The notes: a model not told the origin generated them from the letters alone. 25,037 bases of DNA from Paramacrobiotus richtersi (GCA_034698045.1 JAQGAU010000669.1:1-25037); one strand, 5' to 3'. Shown: positions 1 through 11,086, counted from the first letter of the stretch. Numbers and translations are program-made.

Positions 1-93
1 TACACGTATTTTTTCTTTTTTTGGATGTTTGTATCTGTACCAATGCCATTTCGAACAGTGGCCCTGCTGGACGAATTATGCCAGAGGAATAAA

Positions 94-108
94 TTGTTGT
101 TGTTGTTG
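94..108. repeat. (TTG)5 microsatellite
   Basis: Five TTG triplets; a similar short TTG run is at 4189-4200. No function visible. Confidence 0.85.
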
Positions 109-304
109 CCAGTCGATGCAAACACCGTGCATTCCTCCACGTGTGCCCACCCTCTCGATCGCTGTTCAGTTTCGAATCCATTCATCCATTATAAAAATAA
201 GTATTACTGGACAATGGGCTGTGCAGGAAATCGTCAGCAGATTGAATCCAGAATCTCTGTGCATTCATTGCACTGATTACAGTACTGGTGACTTAGAGGT
301 ATAC

Positions 305-378
305 GTAGAAGCCGATGCTCCAACCAAAAGCTAGTTTATCTCTATACACTAGCTTTTGGTTGGAGCATCGGCTTCTAC
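305..378. repeat. Perfect 31-bp inverted repeat (hairpin) with 12-nt loop
   Basis: Positions 305-335 and 348-378 are exact reverse complements, 31 of 31, separated by 12 nt (336-347). Neither arm extends further. The perfect match implies recent origin or active conservation in an otherwise diverged duplication. It lies at the left end of copy A; copy B has an unrelated, weaker hairpin at 9061-9109. Confidence 0.97.
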
Positions 379-1034
379 TCCCGTCGGAAGCTAGCACCGT
401 GGCTTGACAGGAGATGGCACGGATTCCAAAAAACCATAACGCTACCTGGAAACACGATACAATATTGATACAACAACACCACTGCTTACTTAAAGAATGA
501 TGACAAGCCCACTGCCTCAACAGTGCTAACTGAACCTGCCGACATTTATCAACAAGCGGAATCTCGTAGCATCGGGATCTTTAGCCATCAGCAGCAAGCG
601 GACCCCGTTTTGCTAGTATCATTATACTCCTTAATTTTTACTTCAGCACCTGCAAAGTTTAGTGGTGAAGGAAACGAATGTCTGTGTTCTGATCTGCGGC
701 ATGCTGTCAGTAACGGAGGCAAGCAAGATAACGGGGCTGGCTTTGCGCAACACACTGAGGTAATAATCCTTCATGTCGAGTTGTTAACGTCATATCAAAA
801 TTACCCAAGGATTTGGGTCAAAGGGATCGAGATTCCGCTTTGAGTTAAACCGCGGCAAGATTCAACTAGCACTGCCGAAATCTAACCGGTAAAAATACGT
901 ACTTTTCTGGTCATGTCTGGTAATAAAGTGAGCGTCCGCTCCACTCCTGGGCACAGGTTGTCCTTGGAATCGTCGGGCAATTAAACTCAAAATCAACCCT
1001 GCAAGTGTAATCACTAATGACGTATGAATCCACA

Positions 1035-1196
1035 TCATTCATTTCGAGGCTTCCAAGTCAGAAACACCAGGCCGATCAGCCCCCCAATAATTCCTAGCGC
1101 CAATAAACCTCCATGGGAATTATCCTCCGAAGGAGCTCCGGATTTAGCTTTGGAGCGTTTGTTATTTAACAGGTCCCGAAGTGATTGTGTCTCCAT
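1035..1196 (-). CDS. Small single-pass membrane protein, copy A (53 aa)
   Basis: The minus-strand frame starts at ATG 1196 (METQSLRDLL). A polar N-terminal part of about 28 residues is followed by one hydrophobic helix (29-48, rich in Gly, Ile and Leu) and a short tail KPRNE, then the stop: a tail-anchored layout. The counterpart at 10083-10268 shares the pattern ALxxIGxLxG...L..KxRxE and the same stop position, the best evidence that the frame is or was translated. An in-frame ATG at 1253 would give a 72-aa form; 1196 is chosen because it aligns with the fixed start of copy B. It could also be a terminal exon of a larger gene. Family not recognised. Confidence 0.5.
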   Translation of the reverse strand: METQSLRDLLNNKRSKAKSGAPSEDNSHGGLLALGIIGGLIGLVFLTWKPRNE

Positions 1197-3239
1197 AATC
1201 CACGTTTCCAGGTATAAGCTGACCTTGTATATGCAATAAAAATGATATTTCAAGAAGGATGAACGAGTGATTTTATTTTAGGCAAGCTTGGATGAACGTG
1301 AAGAATCGACAGATCGCGTTTACCGTGCGCAACGTTTGTCCAGCAAATCATATCAGCGGATTGAACTCCGCTAGTGTAGGTTCGGGGATCATTAATATCA
1401 AGCAGACAGTCACCTGGTATCGTAATCCAAGTGCGGCGGACGTACAAGTACGGGTAGTATGGCGGCCGGCATTGCGCCGTACCAGTACAAAGTGGGCGGA
1501 TTTATGTACAGAACGGTTACTCATTTTAATATCAGACGCTAGCGTTGCAACAAGTATACAAGCTCTGATTTTAATCCCGGAAACAACCAGTCGATATTTT
1601 GTCCAGGAAACAGCTAGTCAGCCGAGACGCTCCAAACAAAACTGTGGCACAAAGCAGCCGGGACGGACATTAGTCCCATCGGCCATGATAAACACATGAA
1701 GGAAAAATGCTCTGGAAATGCACATGCATACTTGTGGGGTCTTCCACTGTAATGCTTGTAATTACGCTTGTGGTTGTTAAGGCGAAGTACCGACGAACAT
1801 TCTTTGTTCTTTTGTGCTGAGAAGAATTTTCTTAAATACGGCAAAATTTCTTTCGCATAAAGCCCAACAATTTTCGGTAACCTTATCGGCAAAAACCTTA
1901 TGAAAATGTGGATAGCAACCATCTTTGAGGTAATTAAAGACGATGAAAGTTTCAAGTATTAGATTAGTGTCAGTGTTATTGATCGATTGATTATTGATAT
2001 GAATCATATGATCAAAAATTTCGTAAAACGTGAAAGGTTAAAGTAAAAAGCGTGTCCTCGATGTCGTGGTTTTTACGCCACTCCTTCGTGCTGTACGATA
2101 TGCGTAGCAGTTTTTGCCACTTTGCTCTCGCCAAGAGTGACATTTGATCATACCAGAGAACTAGTCAACACATTACGAACATGTCTAATGCCGCAGCAAA
2201 AAAAGAATAATGCAATAATCCAAGCGTCAACCTTTTACGTCTCAGTTTTAACGCACAGAATCGATATCGAAAACAGGTCGATAACAATTGCTGTTAAACA
2301 GCACGAGCTAGTGTCCTGAAGTTGGCGCCACAACTGTCCAATCGCTTCTTAGCATATATTGCCGGATTTACTATGTGCAATGCACCGCGCACTTGTGCAC
2401 TAATGCTGTGCGTACGACAGATAGTATTTGTGATGGCCGCCTTCGGTTACGTCTTTCGAGTTACCTACTGTACCAGCGAGATCAATTGAGCCAGAAATTT
2501 TGCCCTACGCGAACAATGCACTAGCGCAACTGGCAGTGTGATAAGCGAGTGTAGACACAATAGGATTATTCGACCCTGTGATTCATTTGATCTCGCGCGT
2601 ACAGTAGCACAGACTGTGCAGTGACAACGGCAGCCTTGTTGTTGTCTGTTTTAATAGTAACTGTACAGAATTAGCATTTTCAAGTATCGACAACTGTGCT
2701 GTATAATGTATATACGTAAATAGACCAAAATCGGTACTAAAAAGCTGACTAATTTTGGATTCCAGTAGTATTAGTAGTGATTTGGCTTCCAACTTCATTT
2801 GCGCCAGTAATATGCTTTTAAATGATTCGATGATACGATCTGACACCACTACTAGAAACGAACATACATAAATCGCTGTGCTGCTTCTCACAAAAGAAGC
2901 GAAGTGGAAAAACGAAAAACAGGATCACACTTTCCAGTTATTGATTGTAGTTAAATATGTCAATAGTCAGTGGACCAAGAATTTTTAAGGCTACTATACT
3001 GACGCGAAAACTCAGGAACTCTCACTGCTGCGGTGACCATGTATTATCCCGACACCTTATCCATCCGGTGGCTAAGTATGTGAGCAAAAGTCACGACCCA
3101 CAGAACTCACAACTCTAAACAGTAAAGCAACAGTAAAACACAAATGTTCGCAATTAAAAAATGTGCTGTACATGAGCTGACAAGATCCTTAAGGCAGTTT
3201 ATTGCATCGCGTCGGACCTCGACCATTTCACCCCCACTG

Positions 3240-5580
3240 AATGATGAATCTACTGCTATGGTACGTGTTATCGGTACAAGCCGACACGTCCGCTCTGAAA
3301 TCATACATCGCCCGGTGGGACAGGTCTGGACAAAGATCTTCGAAGGCCCTTGATCCTGTACCAGAAGCACCAGCACGGACTGTACTTGCTTGTGAAGAAA
3401 CGCCAGATAGCCGCCAGAAAGTCTTGATTCTGACAGTTATCTATAGTGCACACACTGGCTATCCTGGCAGGTCCTGCCGATCAGGTGGTAGTGTTGGTTA
3501 CGGCGGGTTTGGTTGTGCAGAATTCCGCGGTGGCTGTCTGGCATGGCTCACTGATCTAATCGAAAAACTGTACGGCAGCGCAACCATAATATATACCAGA
3601 TCCCGGGTGGACAACCGGTGCATTTGCAGTCTAATTATTGAAGCAAGAAGCCGCAGCTGGTAACCGTGGCGTAGGGCCAAGTAGAAGGCGGTGTCGCACC
3701 AATGTCTATGGGTGGATCGCGTGGGTGTGGTACCGCTGACCCCTGTGGACGGTTTCCCATTATGCTACTACGCAGAATCTGAATCCACATTTTTGGGTCG
3801 TTGGCGCATTGGTGTTCCTTATCATTAAAGATGTATAGGTTCGTCATTTTTAAATGTCTTTTTTGCATTTTCGGACAGTGTACCACGATATCTAGAAATG
3901 ACGTTTTTTGTTGTATAGGTATATACAAGTGTATGATAGGAACGTTTTAATAATGCGTACTGGTGCAGGCTTACAGTATATGGTGCTTGTATCGACACAA
4001 ACCGGCATGCTAGCAAGGATATGAAGAAATTCAAAAATACGTTTTCTGCCCTATAAGTATTTTGCTGTTGTCGTTTGCATTTTTGTTCCTTTTCTGGTGC
4101 ACTGCCGTTATAAATGCTTGGTCGATTTCTTAACCTTTTTATTTCATCAGTTCTGTTTCTGGCAGGCACCTTGCTGCGTCTGGGTTTTGTTGTTGTTGTT
4201 GTGATGTTTTGTCATTAATCTCATGGCACCACATCGAATTTCTGTCCAATGCCGAAGAAGAGGCGCTGCCACGTTAGAGGAAGACAATAAACCTTTATTA
4301 TTAGTATATTAGTATCGAACGACTTGCCGGCAGATCAGTTGAATACCGTGGGGTAACTGACACCGAAGTTTCGATGTCAAGCTGGACATCCCCGTCACCC
4401 GGCCGTGGTGTTGCTGACCGGTGATCGAACTTTAGAGGGCCGTCGATACCCTAGTTTGGACCCGCGATTGTGCAGTCGCCCAGCTGCAGAGTCGGTGTTG
4501 CTCTCGTGCCGGCCGATCGAATTCAAGCCGTGACCATCGTAGTAGTTGCCGGTGACGCGTGGGTACACACCTGACATGAGGTTGGACCGCTAGCGAAAAT
4601 GGATCAACAAGTAGAGGGTGATAGAAAGTCCACCACGGAAACGTATTATATAATTTTAAATTCAACAAGTACCTGAGCGATATGCAGTGTTGTCGAAAAT
4701 CATCAACTGCTGCCAGTAGTCTTCCGGTACAACGTTTTTCGATAAGATCAAGCGCTGGCGCAAATTAAAATAGAGCGAAAATACCGGGAATGGACAGCGC
4801 TGAAACGTTAAATTAAAGTACGTAAGTTACGTACGCATCCGTAGGAGTCCATTTAGAAAACTTGACGCAGACCACTGAAATTCTGACCCTGACCGTTATA
4901 AGATCTCAAATTGTACATGCCGGACCGCCGGTTTCTGTCCAATGTGTCGTACTCATGCACTGTGGCACTTTCCTGTGCTAATTTTTCGATGGCAGAAGAA
5001 CACACAGGAGGCTTGGTTGTGTGACGTTTTACCAAACGTTCTGATATTTGTTGATTGGTAAAACGTTGCAGCTTGAAATCAGGTCCTTCTGATGTACATG
5101 ACAGAAAAATCTGGATTAATCTTCAAAATGGGAGCTGGAAAAGTCCTTTTTTCGAGAAACGTGATTCTTTTGCTAGCAGGGCTAAAAGCAGCGTAAAGAA
5201 ACCTTAATACAAGGAGAAACAGGAAATGGGTGTGTTGTAGGTATGAGCGGCTTCTCCACTCAGCTATGGCGTTGCACAAATATTTACAGTAACCTTTTGC
5301 ATGCACTTTCACCATCGTTTGTTTATGGGCACTTTCTCCATCGGTACAGCGGCGCCGCATTAGTTTATTTTAATCCCAGTGTGACACAAACACTCGCGGA
5401 AGCTCTTTAAAGTAAATGGCTTAAAAAGATGGATGTTCCTCACAACCAGTTCTTGTTCTGTCCACCGCTGCTTGTAATTAAGTCCTGCACGAAACTATGT
5501 ACTTGCACTTGTTACCAGCCGCGAGCAGGCCGTGCAGTACAGTATCGATTAGAAAGGGCTACAGTACCTCGGTATGAGCC
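3240..5580 (-). pseudogene. Degraded cathepsin B-like pseudogene
   Basis: Three blocks match the intact gene at 13060-16284, in the same order and strand. Positions 3240-3720 match exon 7: cathepsin repeats 2 and 3, with shared GGTTTGGTTGTGCAGAAT. Positions 4320-4577 match exon 6 and read GVYPRVTGNYYDGH where the gene has [14 protein letters not shown]. The active-site His is still visible, but the frame shifts before the Asn block, and most of the first eight-Cys repeat is deleted. Positions 5440-5580 match exon 3 (CCAGTTCTTG, CTGTCCACCGCTG, ATGAGCCTGAAAAC) and contain an in-frame stop a few codons in. Exons 1, 2, 4 and 5, including the catalytic Cys, were not found; 3720-4320 and 4577-5440 hold nothing recognisable. 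It is non-functional as a protease. Confidence 0.87.
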
Positions 5581-6435
5581 TGAAAACATAGAACCGCTGT
5601 GAACAGATTGAAATTTGAATTGCAGGGGCCTTGACTTAAAACTTTCAAACATACAGCGTTAATGCATATGAGGTTCGCGGGTTCGATTTTTACAGTGCAC
5701 GTGAGTACTTTTATCTAAATTTCCATTTCGAAAGTCAATCAAAAAAATTCCAAAATTCCAAAAATCCAAAAATTTTCAACAGCCAGTCATCAGGACTTAA
5801 CTGTCCTGTTGTAAGTGCCTTTACCAAGGCTTTGGCTACTGCAGTGCTATAATAATAGTAATAATAATAATAATAAAGACCTGATTCAACTTATGCATCC
5901 GTCATTTTTCTTTACGAATAAGTTCAAAAATTCTTTCGTGTAGACATCTATTGGAAACCGAGGTTGAATTCGTCGTTATGCAATTGTCTCGTAATGCCAT
6001 GGCAGTTAATAAACTGTCATCTGCAGCACTGTTTGTTGCAGGCTCTAAAAGGCTTAACAAAATTAATGATGGTAATGTAATGCCAAACCAACTGCCACCA
6101 TTGTTGGGAGAGCTGACGTACAGTCGAAGTAGAAGCAAGCGGGATAGTACTGGAAGTGTACTGGAACGCCATTGTACTGGAAGTACACATAGTTGTCAGT
6201 AACTTGGTATCACCGGTATGTATGTAGTCGTCATGCCTGATCGTAGAGTGCTGGTTTACTGCGTTGCTTACGAACCAAACATTTCGGCAAAGCCATGGCA
6301 ACCAACATCTCAAGTGATTTGCTAATTTTGCTTACTTTAGTGCTGCTAGTTTATTGTTGCGACGCAACTGATCTCGCTTACAACGCTTTTCTATTAAACT
6401 CCTTCTGCTAACTGGCAGAAAAACTGAGCTGCAAA
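5581..6435. other. Intergenic gap between cathepsin pseudogene and Ig gene
   Basis: Apart from the AAT microsatellite and short repeats of GTACTGGAAGT near 6147 and 6175, no gene or known element is visible. Exons 1 and 2 of the cathepsin pseudogene should have been here but are not detectable. The stretch also holds the Ig gene promoter; no convincing TATA box was found. Confidence 0.5.
5849..5876. repeat. AAT-type microsatellite
   Basis: A run of ATA/AAT triplets with one G interruption, in the gap between the cathepsin pseudogene and the Ig gene. Confidence 0.9.
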
Positions 6436-8121
6436 ATGAATCGATTTTGCATCTTTCTTTTCTTATTTTTTAACTGTATGGATTCTGCCAGGACGTGCAA
6501 TGTGCAAAGAGGACCTAACGCTTATCAGAGTAAGTAACCATATGTCTGGTTGCGGTTGATTGAAAGATTATTATGAAAATACGCCAATGCTGCGCATTAT
6601 GAAAAGTTTTAGTATGGAATGCTGTATTTTCATGCTATGAATACTACCTATGCTGTATTGCGTATTTGTACGTGTAGTCCACAGGACAACGTACATTTGG
6701 ACCGTCCTGCTAACCTGGAGAGAAATTAGCAAATGTTGCACGTTACACGTGCCGAAAAAATGCAGGCATTTGTGTCATCTCATATCAGTGATCTACCTCT
6801 TGCAAGTACATTGTAATACCATACGTAATTTCATACACCATACGTAATTTCATAAATCTGCAAGTTCACAAGTCCTGCATACAGGCAATACTCCAAGCGA
6901 AATCACACTGCGAAATACAATATCAATGGGCAGTGCTCTTTTCAGTAGTCGGATATCTCGATGAAATCATGCTAACTGGTGGAAACGATTCAATTTCCCT
7001 AAGGAACCTTACCAAGACCGGCTACGTCTGGACTGCTGCACGGCCAGTGGATCGCATTTACAGGCTGCCACCCGGAGAGACAATTGAGCTGCACTGCACT
7101 GTAGACATTCATAATCCTCAAGGCCAGTATTCTTTGTGGGCTCTTAACGGAGAAGTGCTGAACCTTACGAGTGGCAATAGTAATACCACTGGGCCGTGGC
7201 TAGGCCCGCAGTTCGACTGTTGCAGCTGCAGGATGCAGTCCGCCACCGACCCTTTACACCAGATCATATTGAGGAGGGTTAACCATGCGACTGGCTCGGA
7301 CATTCTTACTTTGAAAGACCATACGCACATGCACGCCGGAGAATATGAATGCATGCAACGCAAAAACGGACGACTGGTAAGCTTTGACAGTTACAGATTT
7401 TCGCGTTCCTCGGAATTATGAATATACTTTCATAACTCTGTTTCTCAAGCGAACATGGTAAACTTGTCAGGGAATTTTTGAAAACAAAATATACGCATAT
7501 ACTGTAGACAAAAGTTGTCAGAATATTCTGAGTGATAATCAGTGAGTTTATCAAAACGTTTGCTCATGATGAGAAGACACTTCCTTTTATTTTTACACGT
7601 GTGCAAGAATGTTTATGCATGGTCACTCGGCTTACTCAGTGCGTATGTCTTAAACGTATCTAAAATGCGGTGTCTGCCGCCTGTGTTGTTTAAAGATCGC
7701 AACAGTTACTACCTTACAGGTTGTGCTCAAACGGTACTTAGTCAGTCCAAAGCTAACTGCACGGGAAGTCTTCGATCCACCAATGAAAAACAATTGGGCC
7801 AGAACGGGTGAAGCAGTACACTTTCCATGCTCAGTCCGCTTCCATGCACTGGCAGGTTTTGAAGAGCGGTTCATATGGCGGAACGATGGCTATATAGTGG
7901 CCGCAGACGGAGTTAAGGAGTTCGGGAATGCTGTGTTAGCCAGGAGCGGCTTTGGTGCAGTTATCCACTACAGGTCAAATGGGACGTGCGAGTGCCACTC
8001 CACCCTCGTCATTCATAAGGTTACCAGACGTCATGCCGGCCTGTACCAATGCTGGTTCCGGGTGGATGACCTGTTTGACGAGTGGATAGTTCAGACGGCT
8101 TATTTGCACGTCGTTGATTAG
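6436..8121 (+). CDS. Secreted protein with two immunoglobulin-like domains (3 exons, 308 aa)
   Basis: Exons 6436-6529, 6946-7376 and 7720-8121 have GT-AG introns (416 and 343 bp) and matching phases, giving 309 codons including stop. Residues 1-18 are a hydrophobic signal peptide (MNRFCIFLFLFF...). Ig domain 1 spans about 70-180: Cys82, Trp96, then DILTLKD and HAGEYEC with Cys167. Ig domain 2 spans about 190-306: Cys212, Trp228, then STLVIHKV and HAGLYQC with Cys286. Both carry the [DH]AGxYxC signature of Ig folds and extra cysteines in the middle (Cys123/124/126; Cys265/267) that could form added disulphides. No transmembrane segment or GPI-like tail follows domain 2, so it is probably secreted. 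A binding partner cannot be named. The degraded copy at 12070-12525 confirms the exon 2/exon 3 structure. Confidence 0.88.
6819..6856. repeat. 19-bp tandem repeat in Ig gene intron 1
   Basis: Two adjacent 19-bp units, 6819-6837 and 6838-6856 (CCATACGTAATTTCATA plus two bases), differ at one position near the end. They lie inside the first intron of the Ig gene. Confidence 0.9.
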
Positions 8122-9060
8122 CGATATCGCGTACGTACAGCCATATTACCGTGTACCGCAAACAAATACGAAGGTAAAATTTTCTGTAATACTTGCACAG
8201 GCACAGGACAGTAAAGTGCGGCGGCCCAGCTCTGATCGATGTCCGTTTATCGCCGACAAAATACCCAGGTGACTACTACAGGACCTCTCTACCGACGCAT
8301 AACATCCGTTAATTTTGCAGGGTTTAATTCCACCGTCTATCCATCGACTGGAGTTATGCGACTGACATTTCATTCTGGGATCCCAAACTTTACTTCAGTT
8401 ATTTGCTGCAGAAGTATTGACGAAGTGACTCTTGGGTATAGTATGTAAAACATATCAAATCGTTACCAGTATTGTGGAGCACCGCAATATCGCGTGTCAT
8501 TCCGGGCTTCAAAGTCTGGCATTTTTATTCGTTGTTACTGTGTCTGGCGAAGTGTGGCCAAGATTTTATTGTGTAAGAGACTTGAAAAGTTGAGTACGGT
8601 TTGTACTGCGAACAAAATTTAAGCAACTATAACTGCTGGGTTTAAGAATATTTTATAAACTCAAGAACACGTAAATAACATAATCACGCACTCACTGCAC
8701 TATGAAAAAGGAAATCTTCAGGCTTGGGAATCATACGCATCCAGCAGAAATCTTGCGCCGTGGGTCGGGACCGTCAGGTTTCTTAAGGAGTAGCGCTGAT
8801 TACTGATATAATTGTGGACGATCGCTGTTTTGTTTTGGATCCATTTGTACGAGGGCTGTTGGTACGGCATAGGAAGCTCATCTGACTGGGTGAGGAGTTG
8901 CTCCGAATCGTCAGCCGACCAGTCGGCTGTCGAGTCCGAACACCGCCTTGTCGAACCGAATGTAGCATACGCTAGCAGTTGGTGCAATACCGGTGATTCT
9001 GTTACATCCGCTTCCTCTACACGAACTGTTTGGTAGGGTATTGATGTCTGCTCCCATCGA
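8122..9060. other. Intergenic stretch downstream of the Ig gene
   Basis: No supported gene. A 117-codon minus-strand frame (8718-9071, contains VRVEEADVTESPVLHQLL) is the longest open stretch and reads fairly like protein, but it has no signal, domain or splice support and partly overlaps duplicated sequence. A short plus-strand frame at 8239-8448 is likewise unsupported. Confidence 0.4.
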
Positions 9061-9109
9061 TTTCTTGTCAAAATACGGCCTGATGCCGTGACGGTATTTT
9101 GGCAAGAAA
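9061..9109. repeat. Imperfect hairpin at the left end of copy B
   Basis: Arms 9061-9076 and 9094-9109 pair over 16 positions with one G-T mismatch. A nested 5-bp stem ACGGC/GCCGT (9075-9079, 9085-9089) is an alternative fold in the loop. It occupies the place of the perfect hairpin of copy A, just before the shared ATAATGCTAC block, but its sequence differs. Confidence 0.8.
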
Positions 9110-9951
9110 CCGACCGGATACCGACAACCCATAATGCTACTTGGAACCGCGAAATATTGTCTTAATTCTATGGGCAGAGAAATGGATCATAATGACAGCA
9201 CTAGCTGAATCTCGCCAGTAACCAACGTAAATATAATCTTGACTCCGTACCCGCATGTTTTGACCATTAATCTCCGAAATGGCATTGAAACTGAGGAATC
9301 ACCGCATCGGAACCTTCGCAACACCGGTATGATGCTTTGCTTTTTCCGGGACAGGATGTTGTACTTAGATCGGAACGATGGTGTTCTTCACTCTCGTCAC
9401 TACGACTTATGCGCCGAAGTAACATCTACCGATATTGTGGTACCAAAGATACGCAATCTCCTTCGTGCCAAAAAACCTCACGGGTCGGTCCAACTAGCAT
9501 ATAGATCTTGATGCCGGGAACTAAGCCTGACTGTTCCATACGGCTGCGTGTGTTGCCCTGAAAAACCTTTGGACCCGTGGTACTCTCCGGCACCATTGAC
9601 ATTGCTCATCTTTGGTATTCTTTAAGTTTTTAGTTGCTGCTTTTTTACGTGCGTCAGCGTCTGCGATTTTTCTTGATGGAGAAAGGGTATATTATTGTTC
9701 TGATCCATAGCCTGCCGTCAATTTAAACACTGCGACACCCCTGGCGCCCTTGAGATCGTCCAGGGCGCAATCCGTCAGTGGAAACACGATTTCCAAATGA
9801 TCAAAGTACTGGCGCGTAAGGGAGATGCCGCATTACGTCAATTAGCGATGGGATATCCGATCAGCAGTGTCGAAGTATAGTCAGCAAATAACCGCATCAT
9901 GCGAGCTTTCTCTTGCAAAGCAATAAAAATTCCTTCCACGTCCGGTCATAT
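9110..9951. other. Intergenic stretch of copy B
   Basis: No supported gene. The start (9126-9210) aligns with 431-540 in copy A. A plus-strand frame at 9239-9511 has no domain or flanking splice signals. A 7-bp stem GCGCCCT/AGGGCGC occurs near 9748-9770. Confidence 0.4.
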
Positions 9952-10030
9952 ACTGCAGTATGGTGGCCCGTCGATTTCAAGGTTGTCCAGCTAGACAGCC
10001 TTGAAACCACCAGGCCACCATACGGACAGT
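9952..10030. repeat. Long imperfect hairpin next to the copy B membrane-protein ORF
   Basis: Arms 9958-9987 and 9994-10023 pair at 25 of 30 positions with a 6-nt loop. An outer ACTG/CAGT pair extends the stem to 9952-10030. It lies about 50 nt beyond the stop of the minus-strand ORF at 10083-10268. No counterpart is seen downstream of the copy A ORF. Confidence 0.88.
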
Positions 10031-10082
10031 TAGCACTGAAATCACATCCATTCTATCAGTAACTACGTAATAACCCATAATA

Positions 10083-10268
10083 TTATTCAGCTCGGATCTT
10101 ACATATGAGCAGAGTTTGACCAAGCAGCGCGCCGATAAGGTTCAATGCTATGGAATCCTCAAAACCATCTGAAGAATTAGATGGACGTGTGCTGCGGTCT
10201 GCATGCTGCTTCATCTGGTTTGGGGAGTCAGATAATTCTAAAAGGTTGCCATCTGTTAACACATCCAT
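10083..10268 (-). CDS. Small single-pass membrane protein, copy B (61 aa)
   Basis: The frame starts at ATG 10268 (MDVLTDGNLL); a TAA two codons upstream fixes this start for an unspliced product. The polar part is about 37 residues, the hydrophobic helix is at 38-56 (SIALNLIGALLGQTLLIC), and the tail is KIRAE. The helix and tail align with copy A at 1035-1196, and both end at the same place. A GTAAGA inside the helix-tail codons could act as a splice donor, so the tail is not certain. A long DNA/RNA hairpin (9952-10030) starts about 50 nt after the stop and could lie in the 3' UTR. Confidence 0.5.
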   Translation of the reverse strand: MDVLTDGNLLELSDSPNQMKQHADRSTRPSNSSDGFEDSIALNLIGALLGQTLLICKIRAE

Positions 10269-11078
10269 ACTTTAGGTGGAACCATAACAGTGAATACGAT
10301 GCGTGCTGTATGTAATTCCTACAAGTCGGAATGTTTTACTGCGCCTTGCAGTGAAAATGGTAGTGTAATACCGATCGATTTGCAGTTACTCTGCGCCGCG
10401 TCAGCGGGTGGTAACAGTTGAGCAGCCCATTATGGGACAGAGTGAGATGCGCTAGTACAGAAGGATTCTGGGATCAATTTTATTCAGCAGCTATCTGATA
10501 AGTATAATTGGTAAGTGCTGCAGGTGTACGGGCCCGTCTGTCATAATCGATACGGTAACTCGTTTACTATCGCAACTCAGCCTTGTAACAAATATAAAGC
10601 TTGGTATTTCGTCCAGGAAAAACAGCGGTCTTAGCCAAAACGGCCGCAAGCCATCATGTCCCCATCAAGGACAGCAACCAAATGACCGCGTGTGGCCGTA
10701 GGCCCGTATATGCATACATCAATGATATCTCCAGCTTTCGCTTCCCGTTATATGTACAAGCCTAGTATCGATTAGCAGTGCTTACCTCAGAACTGTGTTA
10801 CGCGCAACAATAATGCAGCAGTTTCACAGGACTCTAGTCGACAAGAGCCATGATAAACAAGGAAAGGAGTCTGGAGAACATCGTAGAATTGCTTACTTGC
10901 GCGGCTCTGCCACCGTATATAATCACGACTGGGAAGGTTTCGTTAAAGGGAAGTCTCAGCAACCGTACTTCTTTGTCTTGGTCATACTGGGAAGAATTGC
11001 CAGATACACCCATATTTCCCTCGTTCGAAGCATTATAATTTCGTCAGCATTGTCAGCAAAACATTTGCACAAGGTTTG

Positions 11079-11086
11079 TGACCACG
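11079..11086. repeat. Left target-site duplication of the hAT MITE
   Basis: TGACCACG, repeated exactly at 11237-11244 on the other side of the element. Confidence 0.9.

Larger units (their letters stand above)
150..2890. repeat. Segmental duplication copy A
   Basis: This stretch aligns in patches, in order and in the same orientation, with about 8,820-12,100. Clear pairs are 156-187/8819-8850, 431-467/9126-9158, the membrane-protein ORFs 1035-1196/10083-10268, 1585-1630/10595-10645, 1800-1945/10970-11255, 2022-2310/11338-11610 and 2600-2720/11775-11890. Gaps and substitutions are many, so the event is old. Apart from the small ORF and the hairpin, no gene is visible in 1-1034 or 1197-2890. 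Confidence 0.75.

Noticed and set aside
523-843. 106-codon plus-strand open frame in copy A
   Set aside because: No domain or signal peptide, and the frame is not kept in copy B.
1777-1955. Possible MULE-type transposase fragment (GCYPHFHKVF)
   Set aside because: The spacing of Cys and His does not fit the known motif well enough; kept only as a conserved-frame observation.
3241-3663. 140-codon plus-strand open frame
   Set aside because: It is antisense to the exon 7 remnant of the cathepsin pseudogene.
5660-5700. GGTTCGA-like sequence resembling a tRNA T-arm
   Set aside because: No matching acceptor, D or anticodon arms could be laid out around it.
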